From Halomonas sp. M20 (lineage in GTDB: Bacteria; Pseudomonadota; Gammaproteobacteria; Pseudomonadales; Halomonadaceae), in the NCBI RefSeq assembly GCF_020622265.1, contig NZ_JACNMQ010000009.1, forward strand, positions 80,956-144,955: a DNA stretch of 64,000 nucleotides, in the 5' to 3' direction. A program made the translations under genes and the position numbers. Positions within the stretch are counted from its first letter, which is position 1. The number at the start of each line of letters is the position of its first letter. Of this stretch, positions 10,646 to 18,744 are shown in pieces. Below the pieces are notes generated by a model. It worked only from the letters and a program-made list of their open reading frames with translations. It did no database searches and was not told the DNA's origin.

Positions 10646-10680
10646 GATACCCTGAAGGTATCAAAACATCAAATATTGAT
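10646..10680. promoter_or_regulatory. Probable LysR operator (two adjacent palindromes)
   Basis: GATACC-CTGAA-GGTATC (10646-10662) is a perfect 6-5-6 palindrome that contains the LysR-type T-N11-A pattern. ATCAA-ATA-TTGAT (10668-10680) follows immediately. Together they fill the space between the divergent regulator and the N-carbamoylase gene and overlap the regulator's ribosome-binding site. Recognition and activation sites are inferred by position. Confidence 0.6.
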
Positions 10681-10769
10681 ATTATACGAACCATAGAGGC
10701 TTCACTACCTTGGTAAGTGATGGCGGTTTCTTTACCGCACTTTCACTAACAACTGAGAAGAGAAGCACT

Positions 10770-12002
10770 ATGGCCGAAGAACTTAGAATCAATCAAGATC
10801 GGCTTTGGCGGCGACTAATGACAATGGCGGAGATTGGCGCCACCCCCGCAGGCGGCAGTTGCCGGGTCGCGCTTACCGAGGAAGATCGCCAAGGTCGCGA
10901 CCTGTTCATTGACTGGTGCCGCGAGCTTGGCTGTGAGATTCGTATCGACCGCATGGGCAATATCTTCGCACAGCGGCCCGGCCGCGACTCGCAGCGTTTA
11001 CCGATCGCCTGCGGCAGCCATCTCGATACCCAGCCCCACGGTGGGAAGTTCGACGGCGTTTATGGCGTGCTCGCCGGAGTGGAAACCTTCGAGACGCTGA
11101 ACGATCAAAACATCGAAACCGCCGCTCCGCTGGAAATCTGTGTCTGGACCAACGAAGAGGGCTCGCGCTTTGCCCCGCCCATGATCTCCTCGGGCGTATT
11201 CGGCGGGACCTACGATCTCGATTATGGACTAGGCCGAGAGGACGCCGATGGCATCACACTTGGCGAGGCACTCGACGCTATTGGCTATGCAGGGTCGTTA
11301 CCTTGCGGTGACCACCGGCTCGGCGCCTTTATCGAAGCGCATATCGAGCAGGGACCGATTCTCGAGCGGCAGGCGGAAACCATTGGCGTAGTCACTGGAG
11401 TGCAAGGTTCCCGCTGGTACCGAGTGACGTTTCATGGCCAGGATGCACATACAGGATCGACTCCCATGACCGGTCGCCGCGATGCCTTGGTCAGCGCTGC
11501 CCACATGATCAAGGCGGTTAAAGACATCGCGGAACGACAGGCACCATCTGCGGTCGCGACCGTGGGGCGTATCGACTGCCTGCCCAACTCCCACAATACG
11601 ATCCCCGGTGAAGTGGCGCTTACCGTCGATATGCGCCATGCCGCCATCGACACGCTCGATATCATGGAAACCCAGCTTCATGAAGCCGCCAGCATGGCGT
11701 CGCACCAGGAAGGCACGGACGTTGAGGTTCACCGGATCATGAACACGCCTCCCGTCCACTTCGATGAACGCTGTGTCGAGGCCGTCACCGGGGCCGTCCG
11801 CGAGTTGGAGCTACCTCATAGACGCATGCTCTCCGGCGCAGGTCACGATGCCTGTCACGTAGCCCGAGTAGCGCCCACCAGCATGATATTCGTTCCTTGT
11901 GCCGGAGGGCTCAGTCACAACGAAGCCGAGAGTGCCGAGCCGAGGGATCTCGCGGCGGGTGCCAATGTGCTGCTGCATGCCTTGCTCGAACTCGCGCAAT
12001 AG
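10770..12002 (+). CDS. M20 hydantoinase/carbamoylase-family amidase (N-carbamoyl-L-amino acid hydrolase or allantoate amidohydrolase type)
   Basis: Metal-dependent hydrolase of ureido compounds (N-carbamoyl amino acids, allantoate or beta-ureidopropionate in relatives). 410 residues from the ATG at 10770, preceded by GAGAAGAGAAG; a TTG 60 bases upstream is less likely. Metal-binding motifs are complete: GSHLDTQ, GKFDGVYGV, the catalytic pair in WTNEEGSRF, EAHIEQGP, GHDACHVA and GLSHNEAES; the lid domain has DAHTGSTPM. It heads an apparent operon with a sodium symporter, a second amidohydrolase and a CobW protein, so it probably performs the final step on a ureido or formamido substrate brought in by the symporter. 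Exact substrate cannot be called. Confidence 0.88.
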   Translation: MAEELRINQDRLWRRLMTMAEIGATPAGGSCRVALTEEDRQGRDLFIDWCRELGCEIRIDRMGNIFAQRPGRDSQRLPIACGSHLDTQPHGGKFDGVYGVLAGVETFETLNDQNIETAAPLEICVWTNEEGSRFAPPMISSGVFGGTYDLDYGLGREDADGITLGEALDAIGYAGSLPCGDHRLGAFIEAHIEQGPILERQAETIGVVTGVQGSRWYRVTFHGQDAHTGSTPMTGRRDALVSAAHMIKAVKDIAERQAPSAVATVGRIDCLPNSHNTIPGEVALTVDMRHAAIDTLDIMETQLHEAASMASHQEGTDVEVHRIMNTPPVHFDERCVEAVTGAVRELELPHRRMLSGAGHDACHVARVAPTSMIFVPCAGGLSHNEAESAEPRDLAAGANVLLHALLELAQ

Positions 12003-12137
12003 CTGGAGATGTGCTTAACATTCATAGCAAACCAAAGTATTGAAAATGATGTTCGTCAAAAGCGCACATAAAATAAAAGCGCTTTACCGAACTGTAATTG
12101 CGCCAGCATACAAAAACATCAAGCGGAGAAACAACTT

Positions 12138-13601
12138 ATGGCCTGGTATACAACTTATACGCTAATTTATTTCATCCTCATGTTCGCCATAGCAATTTAT
12201 TACTTCACCAAAGTAAAAACATTTGATGATTATCTAATTGCCGGCTGGAACATGGGGTTCTGGAGCATTAGCGGTACACTAATAAGTACGTGGTGCGGTG
12301 CCGCCGTCTTTATTGGCTGGGTTGGCATGGGGTTTAGCGTTGGCATGTCAGGATATTTCAAGTTTGCGCTTCCCGGTATAATCGTGAGCATGCTGCTCGT
12401 ATTCTTCTTTAGCAAACCACTAAGACGGCAACGGCTTTATACATTGGCCGATCTATTTAGCGAGCGCTTTGGAGAAAAAGCGGGAATACTTCCTTCTATA
12501 TTCTCTGCTTTCGTGTATTCCGTTCCTACTACCGCGTTACAGATCGTCGGCATGAGCACTATTTTCAACATCGTCTTCGACGTTCCCATCAATTACGGCA
12601 TTGCGCTTTCCTTCGCGCTTATCCTGGGCTTCACCATACTTGGTGGACTGGTGGCTACTATTGTCACCGATGCGATACAAAGCATCGTAGTTATTGCAGG
12701 AATAATCATACTGGCAATTGCAGCCGTAGCCTTTGGCGGTGGCTTCAGCGAAATTATAGCCAGCACACCTGCGGAATACTTGTCTCCTTTAGGTAAAGGA
12801 GGTTTGAGCGAAATCCTTGTCTTCGCCCTGACGGTAGCTCCTTTTTACTTGGTGTGGCAATCAACATGGCAACGTATCTTTGCCTCACGTACCGAAGCCA
12901 TAGCAATCAAAGCCGGCTTGACCGGATTTGGAGTTGTATTGGCGATTTCCTTACTACCCTACATGATAGGGGTCATTGCACGGCAATTCGTGCCTTTGGA
13001 CATGCGGGCCGATTTGATTTTTTCCTATGTCACGGTGGAGCTCTTGCATCCAGCTATTGGAGGTATCGTGATTGTCGGCCTGCTATCAGCACTGATGACG
13101 GGCGCCGACTCTTTCATCCTGCAGGGCAGCTCCAACCTCGCTCAGGATTTCTATCATCGCCTGATCAATCCTGCGGCGAACGAAAAGCAGAAGATGTTTG
13201 CCGCTCGGCTCAGCGTCGTACTGATCTCCTTGCTCGCAGTGATGGTGGCATATTTCATGACTGATATTGTCAGCATGTATCAATGGGCCCTTCGATTAAC
13301 CACTACCACCCTGGTGATTCCTTTTCTAGCGGTGATGTTCTGGCGACGCGCTACAGGGATTGCTTGTCTTCTAAGTATGGGTCTGGCAGCCATTGTCACG
13401 ATAGCTTGGCCATTCCTTGGCACCGATATCGACCCTGTTTTCCCAGGATTCTTTATATCTTTAATGGTGCTGGCTGGCGTGAGTTTCATTACCAAGCATG
13501 CCGCCGACGAAAGCGTCAAGGCCGTCTACTGGGAAGATCTTCCTACGGCTCACTCGAGACTCCATCCCGGCGACAAGCCTGCCGCGCTAGTCAATTCCTG
13601 A
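12138..13601 (+). CDS. Sodium:solute symporter (SSS family)
   Basis: 487-residue inner-membrane permease with about 13 membrane segments, family landmarks DDYLIAGWNMGFWSISGTLISTWCGAAVFIGWVG near the N-terminus and GLLSALMTGADSFILQGSSNLAQDFYH in the second half (the SSS signature around the sodium site). GCGGAG precedes the ATG. The gene lies between the carbamoylase and the amidohydrolase, which suggests it imports their substrate, a purine/pyrimidine-breakdown product, hydantoin or amide. The first third is AT-richer than the flanking genes. Confidence 0.9.
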   Translation: MAWYTTYTLIYFILMFAIAIYYFTKVKTFDDYLIAGWNMGFWSISGTLISTWCGAAVFIGWVGMGFSVGMSGYFKFALPGIIVSMLLVFFFSKPLRRQRLYTLADLFSERFGEKAGILPSIFSAFVYSVPTTALQIVGMSTIFNIVFDVPINYGIALSFALILGFTILGGLVATIVTDAIQSIVVIAGIIILAIAAVAFGGGFSEIIASTPAEYLSPLGKGGLSEILVFALTVAPFYLVWQSTWQRIFASRTEAIAIKAGLTGFGVVLAISLLPYMIGVIARQFVPLDMRADLIFSYVTVELLHPAIGGIVIVGLLSALMTGADSFILQGSSNLAQDFYHRLINPAANEKQKMFAARLSVVLISLLAVMVAYFMTDIVSMYQWALRLTTTTLVIPFLAVMFWRRATGIACLLSMGLAAIVTIAWPFLGTDIDPVFPGFFISLMVLAGVSFITKHAADESVKAVYWEDLPTAHSRLHPGDKPAALVNS

Positions 13602-13623
13602 CTCTGTGGAAGCGAACACAACA

Positions 13624-15249
13624 ATGACGACTATCTACTCTGCCAAACGTATCATCACCATGAATCCTTCCCAGCCGGAAGCCACTTACATTGCTATACG
13701 GGACGGACGCATTCTGGCCGTGGGCACACAGGAGTCGATGAAGGATTTCGAGGGTGCTGACTACGACAATCGGTTCGAAAACGATGTCATCTTACCCGGC
13801 TTCGTGGAAGGGCATAGCCACGCGCTGGAAGGTGCGCTGTGGAACTATGGCTACCTAGGCTACTTCGGTCGAACAGACCCGGAGGGCAAGCACTGGGAAG
13901 GGTTGCGCAGCGTACCCGACATGCAGGCTCGACTGAGCGATTATGCTGCAAGTATAGAAGCCGAAACATCGGTTATTGCCTGGGGATTCGATCCGGTTTA
14001 CTTCCCAGAAGAGCGTTTGGATCGATACGCCCTGGATGCCGCCGTTCCCGATCGTCCGGTGGTGGTGTTCCATGCGAATCTTCACGTCATGACGGTCAAT
14101 ACCGCCATGCTCAAGCTGGCCAAGATCGACCAGGTAAAGGATGTCGAAGGCATTCGCCTCGGCACGGATGGCAAGCCCGACGGCGAGTTGCAGGAAATGG
14201 CCGCCATGCATGTGGTATTCGATACCCTGGGCTTTAGCGTTTTCGACCTGGTGGCCTCGGTGGAAACATTACAGCGCTACGCAAGGATCGCTAGACGAAG
14301 CGGCGTGACGACTATCACGGATCTGTACAATCCATTATCCAACGAAGGAGTGGCAGCACTTGAAAGCGCCACAACGCAGCCCAGCTATCCGGTACGCCTG
14401 GTACCGGCCATGGCGGCGCTGAGCTGGTCTCCTCAAGAAGGTATCGAAAGGCTGCGCGCCTGCCAGGGCATTGGCCACGACAAGCTTCATTTCGGGCCAG
14501 TCAAACTGATGACCGATGGCTCGATTCAAGGATATACGGCACGACTCAAGTGGCCTTATTATCACGATGGTAGTCCCAACGGCATCTGGAACGCGCCACC
14601 ACAACAGCTGAAGGAGATGGTGCACAGCTACCATCAGGCTGGTGCGCAGCTGCACATCCATTGCAATGGCGACGAAGCAGTAGACCTGATGCTCGACGCC
14701 ATTGAGGAAGCCCAAGAGATGTGGCCACGCGCCGATCATCGTCATACGCTGCAGCATTGTCAGATCATGGATCATGCGCAGCTCAGACGCGCCGCGCGCC
14801 TCGGCGTTTGCTTGAATATCTTCGCCAATCACCTTTATTACTGGGGCGACATTCACCTCAAGCGCACCCTGGGCTTCGAGCGCTGCCAGCGTCTTGAGCC
14901 GCTGGCCTCTACACGACGCCTGAACATCCCGTTGGCCATTCATAGTGATGCCCCGGTCACCCCGCTCGGACCATTATTCACGGCCTGGTGCGCAGTGATG
15001 CGCAAGAGTGCCTCCGGCATCCAACTCGGCGAGCACGAAAACCTTTCGGTTGCTCAGGCCTTGGAAGCGATCACCCTTGGCGCCGCCTATACGCTGCGCA
15101 TGGATCATCTGGTCGGCAGCCTTGAAATCGGCAAGTTTGCCGACATGGTGGTACTTGAAGAAGACCCGCTGACCTGCGACCCAGACCAATTAAAGGATAC
15201 CGCAGTGAAGGCGACGGTACTGGGAGGTCAGGTGCATGTCAACGAATGA
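13624..15249 (+). CDS. YtcJ-like metal-dependent amidohydrolase (N-substituted formamide deformylase-like)
   Basis: 541-residue amidohydrolase-superfamily enzyme. The first metal site sits in LPGFVEGHSHALEGALW, later metal/catalytic segments are VKLMTDGSIQGYTARL, QLHIHCNGDEAVDLML, HTLQHCQIMDH and IPLAIHSDAPVTPLGP, and the C-terminal beta-sandwich contains GSLEIGKFADMVVLEEDP. Characterised relatives include N-substituted formamide deformylases; broad annotation is YtcJ/COG1574. ATG 13624 is chosen because GGAAG lies 11 bases upstream; the GTG at 13606 has no such site. Starts 22 bases after the symporter stop and overlaps the CobW gene by 14 bases, so the three are translationally linked. Confidence 0.87.
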   Translation: MTTIYSAKRIITMNPSQPEATYIAIRDGRILAVGTQESMKDFEGADYDNRFENDVILPGFVEGHSHALEGALWNYGYLGYFGRTDPEGKHWEGLRSVPDMQARLSDYAASIEAETSVIAWGFDPVYFPEERLDRYALDAAVPDRPVVVFHANLHVMTVNTAMLKLAKIDQVKDVEGIRLGTDGKPDGELQEMAAMHVVFDTLGFSVFDLVASVETLQRYARIARRSGVTTITDLYNPLSNEGVAALESATTQPSYPVRLVPAMAALSWSPQEGIERLRACQGIGHDKLHFGPVKLMTDGSIQGYTARLKWPYYHDGSPNGIWNAPPQQLKEMVHSYHQAGAQLHIHCNGDEAVDLMLDAIEEAQEMWPRADHRHTLQHCQIMDHAQLRRAARLGVCLNIFANHLYYWGDIHLKRTLGFERCQRLEPLASTRRLNIPLAIHSDAPVTPLGPLFTAWCAVMRKSASGIQLGEHENLSVAQALEAITLGAAYTLRMDHLVGSLEIGKFADMVVLEEDPLTCDPDQLKDTAVKATVLGGQVHVNE

Positions 15250-16165
15250 AGCTGAGCAAATTCCTCTGACGGTCATCGGGGGCTTTCTTGGGGCGGGCAA
15301 GACGACCTACCTCAACAATCTGATCAAACGTGGCCTGCCTGCCAATGCCTTGCTCGTCGTCAATGACTTTGGCGATATCAACATCGATGCGGAACTGGTC
15401 GAGTACCGTGACGACAACATCATGCAGCTCAGCAATGGCTGTGTATGCTGCACTCTGGGCGGTACATTGGCGGAACAACTAGCCGCCGCCCTTCGCATCC
15501 GCTCTACACCAGCAGCGATCATCATCGAAGCCAGCGGTGTGGCCAACCCCGCTCGTATCGCCGATATTGCCAAGCTATCACCTCGGTTACGTCTTGACGA
15601 GGTGGTGTGCATCGTCGATGGCTCCCAGGCACCACACCATGCCCAGGACTCACTGATCGGCGACACCTGGCGTATTCAGGTAGCGTCAGCCAACAGGGTA
15701 TATATCAATCGTCTGACCGCCAGCGACAAGCCAGCGGTGTTTGAGCTACTAAAACATATCAATCCTGAAGCCTTTATCGAGTACGCACCATTAGCCTCTT
15801 CGTCATCACTGGAGGCCCACTCTTCAGCCTCACAACCCAGAACCGCCCACGGCAACTTCTCTTCTCATCCTCACGCTAACTGGCACTCTTTCAGCGTTAC
15901 CGGTAGCGCCAGCATCGATAAGAATAAACTTAATACACTGCTTGATAGCTATCGCGATGTACTCTTGCGTGCCAAGGGGTTCATGCTTGTCAACGACGGA
16001 GTGGGTGTCGAGTTACTACAGTACAGCGGTGGCCAACTATATTGGCAGCCGGCGTTACGCCCCCCCATTGAGAATCGTTTGGTGTTCATCGGTATCGCGG
16101 GGCCGCGTTTCGATGCGCTGAAACAGGCCGCAGATGCATTAGTAAAGCCATCATTGTCCTCATAA
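15236..16165 (+). CDS. COG0523 / CobW-family GTPase (putative metallochaperone) with altered G4 motif
   Basis: 309-residue P-loop protein of the CobW/UreG/HypB class, relatives of which load or insert metals into hydrolases such as nitrile hydratase. Walker A is GGFLGAGKTT (residues 15-24), the metal-binding GCVCC follows at 68-72, Walker B region is IIIEASGVANP, and a His-rich linker (HSSASQPRTAHGNFSSHPHANWH) precedes the CobW C-terminal domain. The usual guanine-specificity motif NKxD is replaced by INRLTASD (N158-R159), which is unusual. It overlaps the amidohydrolase gene by 14 bases, so it plausibly serves that metalloenzyme or the carbamoylase. No Zur-like site is seen here. Confidence 0.85.
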   Translation: MSTNEAEQIPLTVIGGFLGAGKTTYLNNLIKRGLPANALLVVNDFGDINIDAELVEYRDDNIMQLSNGCVCCTLGGTLAEQLAAALRIRSTPAAIIIEASGVANPARIADIAKLSPRLRLDEVVCIVDGSQAPHHAQDSLIGDTWRIQVASANRVYINRLTASDKPAVFELLKHINPEAFIEYAPLASSSSLEAHSSASQPRTAHGNFSSHPHANWHSFSVTGSASIDKNKLNTLLDSYRDVLLRAKGFMLVNDGVGVELLQYSGGQLYWQPALRPPIENRLVFIGIAGPRFDALKQAADALVKPSLSS

Positions 16166-16313
16166 GCACAGTCGACACAGCCCTATTGCACGGGCTAAAC
16201 ACTACATCGATAACGTTCTCGCATTTTAGCGAAGACAAGTGACTTTTTCTGTAGAATCGCCGCGGTTCAATATATTCCCCTTCCCTTCATGGCATTCCAC
16301 GGAGATAACCTAC

Positions 16314-17567
16314 ATGGCAGATAGCGTAACCTCGCGACGCAATCTATGGCGGCGTATTCCTTTATGGCAGAAGATTCTTGTCGGCCTGGCACTCGGGGTG
16401 CTTGCCGGGGCGCTCATGGGCGAAGACGCCAGCGTCTTCAAACCCATCGGCGATATCTTCATCAGCGCCATCAAGATGCTGATCGTGCCCCTTGTATTCT
16501 CGACTCTGGTTGTCGGTATTACTGCCATGCGTGACCCACAGAAGATGGGGCGCATCGGCCTGCGCACTATTGTGCTTTATCTGATCACCACCGCCTTCGC
16601 CATCAGCATAGGCTTGCTGGCCTCGACCATCTTTCAGCCGGGCGCGGGGTTGGATCTGAATTTCGACAAACCGGTCCAGGCGGAAGAGGCGCCGTCGCTG
16701 GTGCAAATACTCGTCGATCTGGTGCCTCAGAATCCCATCGATGCCTTGGCCAACGGCAACATTCTACAGATCATCGTGTTCGCCATCGGTTTGGGAATTT
16801 CCTTGACTCTGATCGGTGAAAAAGGCGAGCCGGTGGTACGTTTGTTCGAGAGTTTTGCCGAAGCCATGTACAAGCTTACCGAGATCGTCATGGCCTTTGC
16901 GCCCTTCGGTGTGTTCGGCCTGATTGCCTATGTCTCGGGTAGCTACGGGCTCGACGTGCTGTTGCCGCTGGCCAAGGTAATCGGCGTGGCTTATCTAGCC
17001 AGTGTGCTGCATGTGCTGCTGGTCTACTCCGGGCTGCTGGCACTGCTGGGGCGCTTGAACCCGCTGCGATATTTAAGCGGCATTCTCGATGCGCTGGTGG
17101 TCGCCTATTCGTCGGCATCTTCCTCAGGCACCTTGCCGGTATCCTTACGTTGTGCGCAGAAGAACCTTGGCGTGTCCGAAGGGGTATCGGGCTTCGTGCT
17201 GCCAGTGGGTGCCACCATCAACATGGATGGCACCGCTATCTACCAGGGTGTGGTTGCCCTATTCATCGCCCAGCTGGTCGGCGTCGATCTCTCGCTGATG
17301 GATTACGGCATGATCATCGTCACCGGTACCCTGGCGTCGATCGGCACCGCCGGGGTTCCTGGCGCTGGCTTGATCATGCTCTCTATCGTGCTGGCTCAGG
17401 TAGGGCTGCCGCTGGAAGCCATCGCCGTGATTGCCGGCATCGACCGCATCCTCGATATGGCGCGCACCAGCGTCAATGTGGCCGGCGATTTGATGGTGAC
17501 GACCCTTGTCGGAAAGAGTGAAAAGGAGTTGAACATGAATATCTACAACGGCCCCAATCGTGTATAA
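16314..17567 (+). CDS. Dicarboxylate/amino acid:cation symporter (DAACS, GltP/DctA-like)
   Basis: 417-residue secondary transporter for C4-dicarboxylates or glutamate/aspartate coupled to protons or sodium. Family landmarks are the serine-rich re-entrant hairpin YSSASSSGTLPVSLRCA, the substrate/sodium motif LPVGATINMDGTAIYQGV, the second hairpin ASIGTAGVPGAGLIML and GIDRILDMARTSVNVAGD. An upstream ATG at 16239 would add 25 non-membrane residues; GGAGATAACCTAC in front of the ATG at 16314 favours the shorter form. Monocistronic. Confidence 0.9.
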   Translation: MADSVTSRRNLWRRIPLWQKILVGLALGVLAGALMGEDASVFKPIGDIFISAIKMLIVPLVFSTLVVGITAMRDPQKMGRIGLRTIVLYLITTAFAISIGLLASTIFQPGAGLDLNFDKPVQAEEAPSLVQILVDLVPQNPIDALANGNILQIIVFAIGLGISLTLIGEKGEPVVRLFESFAEAMYKLTEIVMAFAPFGVFGLIAYVSGSYGLDVLLPLAKVIGVAYLASVLHVLLVYSGLLALLGRLNPLRYLSGILDALVVAYSSASSSGTLPVSLRCAQKNLGVSEGVSGFVLPVGATINMDGTAIYQGVVALFIAQLVGVDLSLMDYGMIIVTGTLASIGTAGVPGAGLIMLSIVLAQVGLPLEAIAVIAGIDRILDMARTSVNVAGDLMVTTLVGKSEKELNMNIYNGPNRV

Positions 17568-17635
17568 CTTTTGACGCTACACTGCGCTCAGCAGCCTACA
17601 TCGACTTTTTTGCAATAAATACTGTACAGCCTGCG

Positions 17636-17641
17636 TATAAT
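17636..17641 (+). promoter_or_regulatory. Consensus -10 box for the small RNA
   Basis: TATAAT at 17636-17641, a perfect sigma-70 -10 hexamer, about 6-7 bases before the proposed RNA start. A TTGCAA at 17610-17615 could be a -35 element, but its 20-base spacing is long, so activator dependence is possible. Confidence 0.6.
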
Positions 17642-17647
17642 ACAGGT

Positions 17648-17819
17648 ATAGTAAATCCTGTGAGCAAGGACAGCGTAAAGTTGCCAGGACGGCAACCAAG
17701 AACCCGCTGTTGCTATGGAAAGCAGCAGCCTAGCATCACCTCGGATACCAGGAAGGTAGCACGGAAGCCCCGCCGTCAAGGATGACGAAAAGCCCAACTT
17801 CGACAAGTTGGGCTTTTTT
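17648..17819 (+). ncRNA. Probable CsrA/RsmA-sequestering small RNA (CsrB/RsmZ class)
   Basis: Non-coding stretch of about 172 bases between a consensus -10 box and a strong terminator. It holds seven GGA triplets (17668, 17687, 17717, 17743, 17751, 17763, 17780), most shown in hairpin loops: CTGT/ACAG (17658-17673, loop GAGCAAGG); GTTGCC-AGGAC-GGCAAC (17680-17696); the 9-bp GCTGTTGCT/AGCAGCAGC with loop ATGGAA (17706-17729); ACCT/AGGT with two GGA in the loop (17738-17757); and CGTC-AAGGAT-GACG (17774-17787). AGGA/ANGGA in loops is the known binding element of CsrA/RsmA, and such RNAs act by titrating that protein. The class call is from this architecture, not from a covariance search. It could alternatively act as a leader of the metallothionein gene downstream. 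Confidence 0.78.
17791..17819 (+). terminator. Strong rho-independent terminator of the small RNA
   Basis: Perfect 10-bp stem AGCCCAACTT / AAGTTGGGCT closed by the stable tetraloop-like CGAC, followed by a run of T. It ends the small RNA 95 bases before the metallothionein gene. Confidence 0.93.
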
Positions 17820-17914
17820 GATATTTACGGAACTCCTTCTCTACTCACTTCTTTACGAAAGGCGAAAGCATCTTCTACGCTAGAGGATGCATACTTCATC
17901 AAAGGAGAGCAGAC

Positions 17915-18082
17915 ATGGCCGATCAACAAACCTGCGCTTGCCCAAACTGCAACTGCGAAGTCGATACTGACCAGGCTGTCATGTCCGAGGGAAAGGCATT
18001 TTGTTGCGATGCCTGTGCCACCGGTCACGCTGATGGCGCAAAGTGCACCCACGAAGGTTGCGGCTGCGACAAGGCCGCCTAA
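17915..18082 (+). CDS. Bacterial metallothionein (55 residues)
   Basis: Small cysteine-rich metal-binding protein of the SmtA/BmtA type. The sequence has ten cysteines (C7, C9, C12, C14, C30, C31, C34, C44, C49, C51) in CAC-P-NCNC, FCCDAC and CTHEGCGC groups, with histidines H38 and H46 near the C-terminal groups. This is the cysteine layout of prokaryotic metallothioneins that bind about four Zn or Cd ions. AAAGGAGAG lies upstream of the ATG. Monocistronic or coupled to the 58-residue gene 24 bases downstream. Regulation is not visible; no clear SmtB-type operator was identified. Confidence 0.9.
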   Translation: MADQQTCACPNCNCEVDTDQAVMSEGKAFCCDACATGHADGAKCTHEGCGCDKAA

Positions 18083-18106
18083 AGAAATTCGATTAGAGGT
18101 AATACG

Positions 18107-18283
18107 ATGCAGAAGCAAGCGCGCGTCGAGCCCATCTTTGACGCTACGGATATGAATGAAAAGATCATTGGCTGGAACGTGATCGATGAAAGCCAGCCGG
18201 AAAATGAAACCGTGGTTTCAGAGCATGAAACTCAAGAAGAGGCTATCAAAGCCGCTGAGGAATTCGAACAGCGTGAATTCTGA
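18107..18283 (+). CDS. Small conserved-looking protein of unknown function (58 residues)
   Basis: Short acidic protein starting MQKQARVEPIFDATDMNEKI and ending EEAIKAAEEFEQREF. It contains a beta-like core (IIGWNVIDES) and a C-terminal helix, without cysteines or membrane segments. AGAGGTAAT precedes the ATG. It begins 24 bases after the metallothionein stop and is followed by a GC-rich hairpin, consistent with a two-gene transcript. Function not recognised. Confidence 0.65.
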   Translation: MQKQARVEPIFDATDMNEKIIGWNVIDESQPENETVVSEHETQEEAIKAAEEFEQREF

Positions 18284-18295
18284 ATGATTACCAGC

Positions 18296-18324
18296 CGGCC
18301 CCCACTTCTACGGGGGCCGTGTTT
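18296..18324 (+). terminator. Probable terminator after the metallothionein unit
   Basis: Perfect 8-bp stem CGGCCCCC / GGGGGCCG with an 8-base loop, followed by TGTTT. Strong stem, short T-run. Confidence 0.65.
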
Positions 18325-18344
18325 GACACCCATGAACCAGTCCT

Positions 18345-18611
18345 TCACGACGTGCATTGCGAGTTTGCACTCCTCTTCTCACTCGCGGTCTCTCCTTTCA
18401 AATACTGTTCGGTTGTAAGCAAGAACAACCGCCGAAACAGATTGTGTACAGCTTCTTCCTGCTTGAGTGCCAATAGATCCGGATCGGTGCGATCGGTTGG
18501 ATTTTCCTCTCGTGGATATTCCCAGGCCAGCCGTACCGAGCCCGATGACGCATCGCAAATCTGCAAGGTGGGGTTGGTTCCTTTGAGTCCTGACGTAATG
18601 CTATAGGCCAT
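18345..18611 (-). CDS. Small hypothetical protein (88 residues)
   Basis: Not recognised. The protein begins MAYSITSGLKGTNPTLQICD, has a possible beta-hairpin with VRLAWEYPREE, then a helical stretch DPDLLALKQEEAVHNLFRRLFLLTTEQYLKGE. It has a good AGGA ribosome-binding site 8 bases before the ATG, which is the main support for it being real. It is convergent to the metallothionein unit and divergent from the C45 gene. Confidence 0.6.
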   Translation of the reverse strand: MAYSITSGLKGTNPTLQICDASSGSVRLAWEYPREENPTDRTDPDLLALKQEEAVHNLFRRLFLLTTEQYLKGETASEKRSANSQCTS

Positions 18612-18744
18612 GATCTTATCCTGACAAAATTCAAACGATAAAACTTCTCATTTTCATTTAAGAATTTATGCGCTCCCCTATGCGTCGTCAAGAAAAAATA
18701 TTGCCGCTATAGTGATTCTTGATTCCATAATTGGTGATACTCGA

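Noticed and set aside
17568..17914. Possibility that the GGA-rich RNA is a metal-sensing attenuator of the metallothionein gene
   Set aside because: It has its own -10 box and a terminator that is not visibly in conflict with another helix, and the GGA loops fit CsrA binding better; the idea is kept only as an alternative.
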